Shown here piece by piece: positions 5,921 through 7,764 of a stretch of 7,764 nucleotides of DNA. Source of the stretch: Bacillota bacterium. GTDB lineage: Bacteria > Bacillota > Bacilli > Tumebacillales > Effusibacillaceae. The notes under the pieces are model-generated. The model was given only the letters and a program-made list of their open reading frames with translations, was not told the DNA's origin and did not search any database. A program made the position numbers and the translations under genes. Numbering within the stretch: position 1 is the stretch's first letter; every line of letters starts with the position of its first letter. The stretch is from positions 1-7,764 of the forward strand of contig JAGVBM010000041.1 in the NCBI GenBank assembly GCA_020059765.1. Direction: 5' to 3'.

Positions 5921-6361
5921 ATGATGGAAAATTTCATGCGGCTGGAATTTTCGGGCTTGTCGGCAAACGAGTCGTTTGCGAGAGTGGCGGTTGCCGCTTT
6001 TGTGTCGCAGCTCGATCCAGACTTGGAAGAATTGACGGAGATCAAAACAGTTGTTTCGGAGGCAGTCACAAACGCGATTATTCACGGTTATGAAGGGCAG
6101 GCTGGAAACGTCGTTGTCATATGCAGAATCGAAGGTCAGACAGTTGAGATCATGATCGAGGATCAGGGGCAAGGGATCGCTGACATTGAGCAAGCCCGCC
6201 AGCCTCTGTTCACGTCAAAGCCCGAATTGGAACGGTCAGGCATGGGGTTTACGATCATGGAGAACTTCATGGACGACATTGAGATCAAATCCGAATTGGG
6301 AAGAGGGACGACGGTTCGCCTGGTAAAAACTATTCGCAGTGCGCAAGTACTGGGACACTAG
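5921..6361 (+). CDS. spoIIAB: Anti-sigma F factor and serine kinase SpoIIAB
   Basis: A 146-residue GHKL-fold ATPase that holds SigF inactive in the predivisional and mother cell and phosphorylates SpoIIAA. LDP..LEELTEIKTVVSEAVT leads into the N-box (Glu47, Asn51 with NAIIHGY). EDQGQGI (80-86) is the G1 box with Asp81, and ERSGMGFTIMENFMDD (104-119) holds the G2 glycines and the ATP lid. Arg21 in NESFARV corresponds to Arg20 of B. subtilis, which contacts both SigF and SpoIIAA. GGGGGAGG (5906-5913) sits seven bases before the first of two adjacent ATGs (5921 and 5924); either could start the protein. The C-terminal tail is less conserved. Confidence 0.98.
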   Translation: MMENFMRLEFSGLSANESFARVAVAAFVSQLDPDLEELTEIKTVVSEAVTNAIIHGYEGQAGNVVVICRIEGQTVEIMIEDQGQGIADIEQARQPLFTSKPELERSGMGFTIMENFMDDIEIKSELGRGTTVRLVKTIRSAQVLGH

Positions 6362-6370
6362 GAGCTTCCG

Positions 6371-7120
6371 ATGGAAAGAAATACGACTCCCTCACATGCC
6401 AAATATTCGGATGAAGAGATCAAACGATTGATCGCCGACAGCCAAGCGGGTGACCAAGCATCAAGGGAACAGCTTGTGATTGTCAATCAACGGTTGGTGT
6501 GGTCGGTGGTGCAGCGATTCTTAAACCGCGGTTATGAGCCGGACGATCTGTTTCAGATCGGTTGTATCGGACTGATGAAAGCGATTGACAAATTTGATCT
6601 CAAGTATGACGTTCGCTTCTCGACGTATGCCGTTCCCATGATTATCGGTGAAATTCAGAGGTTTTTACGGGATGATTCAACCGTTAAAATTTCCAGATCT
6701 CTCAAAGAAACGGCCCGACAAATTCGCAAAGTCCGCGATGAACTGTCACGAAGTCTTGGCCGCCAACCGCACATTAATGAAGTTGCAGAAGCAATGGGAA
6801 TGGAACCGGCGGAAATTGTGTTTGCACAAGAAGCGATGCGGCAACCCGCTTCGATCCATGAGACAGTATTTGAAAACGATGGAGACCCGATCTATCTGAT
6901 GGATCAAATTGCAGACGAGACACAAAGCCGCTGGTTTGACAAATTATCATTGCATGACGCCTTGGCTCGCTTGCCGGAAAGGGAAAGACTGATTGTTTTT
7001 CTGCGGTTTTTTCGCGACAAAACGCAAGCGGAAGTGGCCGAGGTGTTGGGTATCTCACAAGTTCAAGTATCCCGTTTGGAAAAGCGCATTTTGCAAACGA
7101 TTAAGGAGCAGTTGGGATAA
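6371..7120 (+). CDS. sigF: RNA polymerase sporulation sigma factor SigF
   Basis: A 249-residue SigB/SigF/SigG-group sigma factor that directs the first forespore-specific transcription. Region 2 spans about 36-105 and contains PDDLFQIGCIGLMKAIDKFD and FSTYAVPMIIGEIQRFLRD (core binding and -10 recognition). Region 3 is about 109-170 (SLKETARQIRKVRDEL). Region 4.2 is the helix-turn-helix KTQAEVAEVLGISQVQVSRL (217-236), which reads the -35. The start uses AGGAG at 6360-6364, overlapping the spoIIAB stop, six bases before the ATG. Gene order after spoIIAB separates it from the related SigG and SigB. Activity is gated by the two proteins encoded just upstream. No frameshift is seen. Confidence 0.98.
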   Translation: MERNTTPSHAKYSDEEIKRLIADSQAGDQASREQLVIVNQRLVWSVVQRFLNRGYEPDDLFQIGCIGLMKAIDKFDLKYDVRFSTYAVPMIIGEIQRFLRDDSTVKISRSLKETARQIRKVRDELSRSLGRQPHINEVAEAMGMEPAEIVFAQEAMRQPASIHETVFENDGDPIYLMDQIADETQSRWFDKLSLHDALARLPERERLIVFLRFFRDKTQAEVAEVLGISQVQVSRLEKRILQTIKEQLG

Positions 7121-7144
7121 AACTTCAATTTTTGCTCCATAGTA
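7115..7144 (+). promoter_or_regulatory. Candidate SigG/SigF-type promoter overlapping the sigF stop codon
   Basis: GGATA (7115-7119), 18 bases, then CATAGTA (7138-7144) resembles the forespore SigG pattern GHATR-n18-CATWHTA with one mismatch in each element. Transcription would begin near 7151 and reach the 46-codon gene. A late forespore promoter is expected in this gap because the B. subtilis spoVA operon has one after sigF, but two mismatches leave this unproven. Confidence 0.35.
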
Positions 7145-7176
7145 GAGAGAGAAACTCTTTACTCTTGGAGGTCATC

Positions 7177-7317
7177 ATGAAACGCCGATTCAACATGCGA
7201 AATTCGCTGCTCCTCTTGTTTTTTGTGATTGCGTTCTGCATTACGGCAGGCTGGTGGTATACCCATTACATACGAACTGACAAATATGATCCTGTCGCCA
7301 ACGCGACTGAATTGTAA
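7177..7317 (+). CDS. Small single-pass membrane protein, unrecognised (46 residues)
   Basis: I do not recognise this protein. A basic N-terminus (MKRRFNMRNS) leads into one hydrophobic segment (about residues 11-26, LLLLFFVIAFCITAGW), followed by WYTHYIRTDKYDP and a short polar tail. This suggests one membrane pass with a roughly 20-residue tail outside, or an uncleaved signal anchor. GGAGG (7167-7171) lies five bases before the ATG at 7177. The frame remains open upstream to about 7132, but no good start signal is present there. It sits 56 bases after sigF on the same strand and is closed by an intrinsic terminator directly after its TAA. The position between sigF and spoVAC suggests expression during sporulation. 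Strong initiation signals and sensible composition argue that it is real. Confidence 0.65.
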   Translation: MKRRFNMRNSLLLLFFVIAFCITAGWWYTHYIRTDKYDPVANATEL

Positions 7318-7346
7318 CCTTTGGCTGAATGTGCCGGAGGTTTTTT
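7318..7346 (+). terminator. Intrinsic terminator after the small membrane protein gene
   Basis: CCTTTGGC (7318-7325) pairs with GCCGGAGG (7333-7340) as RNA over 8 bp with two U-G wobbles, a 7-base loop, and TTTTTT (7341-7346) directly after. It begins right behind the TAA. It would end sigF or small-gene transcripts and separate them, at least in part, from spoVAC. The wobbles make it moderate rather than strong. Confidence 0.65.
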
Positions 7347-7348
7347 AT

Positions 7349-7408
7349 TTGGAAGAAAAATACAAGGGGGCAATTCTGGATAGTCGACTTACATTCGAGG
7401 AACTCTAA
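7349..7408 (+). CDS. Possible 19-codon leader peptide ORF before spoVAC (TTG start)
   Basis: TTG at 7349 opens a 19-codon frame (MEEKYKGAILDSRLTFEEL) ending in TAA at 7406-7408. GGAGG (7336-7340) lies eight bases upstream, but the same bases form the 3' arm of the terminator stem. The peptide is acidic and soluble, and nothing is recognisable. It could be a chance reading frame; if translated, ribosome binding would compete with the hairpin. Confidence 0.15.
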   Translation: MEEKYKGAILDSRLTFEEL

Positions 7409-7442
7409 AACAATGAGACGATGCTGCAAGGGAGGAAGCAAA

Positions 7443-7764
7443 ATGATCGCAAGTGAGCCGAAAACGCAGCAGGAATATAAGAAGTTTGCCAAGCAACGAA
7501 CGCCGCAGCGGCCAGTAGTGCAAAATGTGTTTCGGGCATTTCTGGCCGGCGGGGCCATCTGTCTGATCGGTCAATTCATCCAAACTTTTTACACCACATT
7601 TTTTAATTTTACGGAACGGACAGCGAGCAATCCGACAGTTGCCACCCTGGTATTTTTATCGATTATGCTGACCGGATTCGGGGTCTACGACCGGATCGGC
7701 CAATGGGCCGGAGCGGGGACTGCGGTTCCGGTTACAGGTTTTGCGAATGCAATGGCGGCGTCCG
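7443..7764 (+). CDS. spoVAC: Stage V sporulation protein AC, N-terminal part (cut by window end)
   Basis: SpoVAC is an inner-membrane component of the spore dipicolinic acid channel, made in the forespore; it takes part in DPA uptake during sporulation and release during germination. The first 107 codons are present and in frame to the edge. QEYKKFAKQRTPQRPVVQN is the polar N-terminal segment. It is followed by a membrane helix (FRAFLAGGAICLIGQFI), then FNFTERTASNPTVATLVFLS, LTGFGVYDRIGQWAGAGTAV and PVTGFANAM, all strongly typical of the family. ATG 7443 is preferred because AAGGGAGG (7428-7435) lies seven bases upstream. An in-frame ATG at 7413 has only a poorly spaced GAGG. spoVAA and spoVAB, which precede it in B. 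subtilis, are not present here. Confidence 0.95.
   Translation, partial: MIASEPKTQQEYKKFAKQRTPQRPVVQNVFRAFLAGGAICLIGQFIQTFYTTFFNFTERTASNPTVATLVFLSIMLTGFGVYDRIGQWAGAGTAVPVTGFANAMAAS

Noticed and set aside
5672..6193. Reverse-strand open frame (173 codons) across spoIIAA and spoIIAB
   Set aside because: Antisense shadow of two highly conserved genes, with no protein signature.
7378..7407. Possible SigG promoter directly before spoVAC (GGATA, 18 bases, AACTCTA)
   Set aside because: The -10 matches only 4 of 7 bases. Given the terminator at 7318-7346 some promoter may exist here, but this one is not supported.
7413..7442. In-frame ATG at 7413 as an earlier spoVAC start
   Set aside because: It would add MRRCCKGGSK ahead of the typical N-terminus, would place the strong AAGGGAGG site inside the gene, and has only a distant GAGG upstream.

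Overview
The window reads as chromosomal DNA of an endospore-forming Bacillales bacterium. The evidence is an intact spoIIAA-spoIIAB-sigF operon, a dacF-type D-alanyl-D-alanine carboxypeptidase, the start of spoVAC, strong AGGAGG-type ribosome binding sites and AT-rich intrinsic terminators. Placement near Alicyclobacillus, Effusibacillus or Tumebacillus is a guess from overall protein character and gene order, not something proven here.

Layout. Bases 2-1332 (+) carry the end of a tyrosine/phenylalanine catabolic operon: the 3' part of homogentisate 1,2-dioxygenase, whose stop overlaps the start of a flavin reductase-like protein. Bases 1411-2619 (+) encode DacF, followed by a compact bidirectional terminator (about 2652-2690). 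Bases 2689-3978 (-) encode an XRE-type helix-turn-helix regulator with a long TPR array. It diverges from a CoA-disulfide reductase-like flavoprotein (4130-5467, +), and the intergenic region holds a 30-bp interrupted palindrome that overlaps candidate promoters. Bases 5568-7120 (+) are spoIIAA, spoIIAB and sigF, preceded by a near-consensus SigH promoter with Spo0A-box-like sites. Then come an unrecognised 46-codon membrane protein gene (7177-7317), an intrinsic terminator directly after its stop, and the first 107 codons of spoVAC (7443 to the window edge). No stretch longer than 300 bases lacks a gene.

How it fits together. SpoIIAA, SpoIIAB and SigF form the partner-switching module that restricts SigF activity to the forespore. 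DacF trims spore peptidoglycan. SpoVAC belongs to the dipicolinic acid channel made under late forespore control. In B. subtilis these genes lie in one stretch, dacF-spoIIAA-spoIIAB-sigF-spoVAA-AB-AC. Here that order is kept but opened in two places. A terminator, an opposing regulator gene and a CoA-disulfide reductase gene separate dacF from spoIIAA. A small membrane protein gene and a terminator stand between sigF and spoVAC, and spoVAA and spoVAB are absent from that position.

The main points for a second look are the loss of dacF-to-spoIIA read-through, the TPR regulator/CoA-disulfide reductase pair with its shared palindrome, and the 46-codon gene with its terminator. I saw no mobile element, CRISPR array, tRNA or rRNA, and nothing that clearly amounts to a wholly new system.
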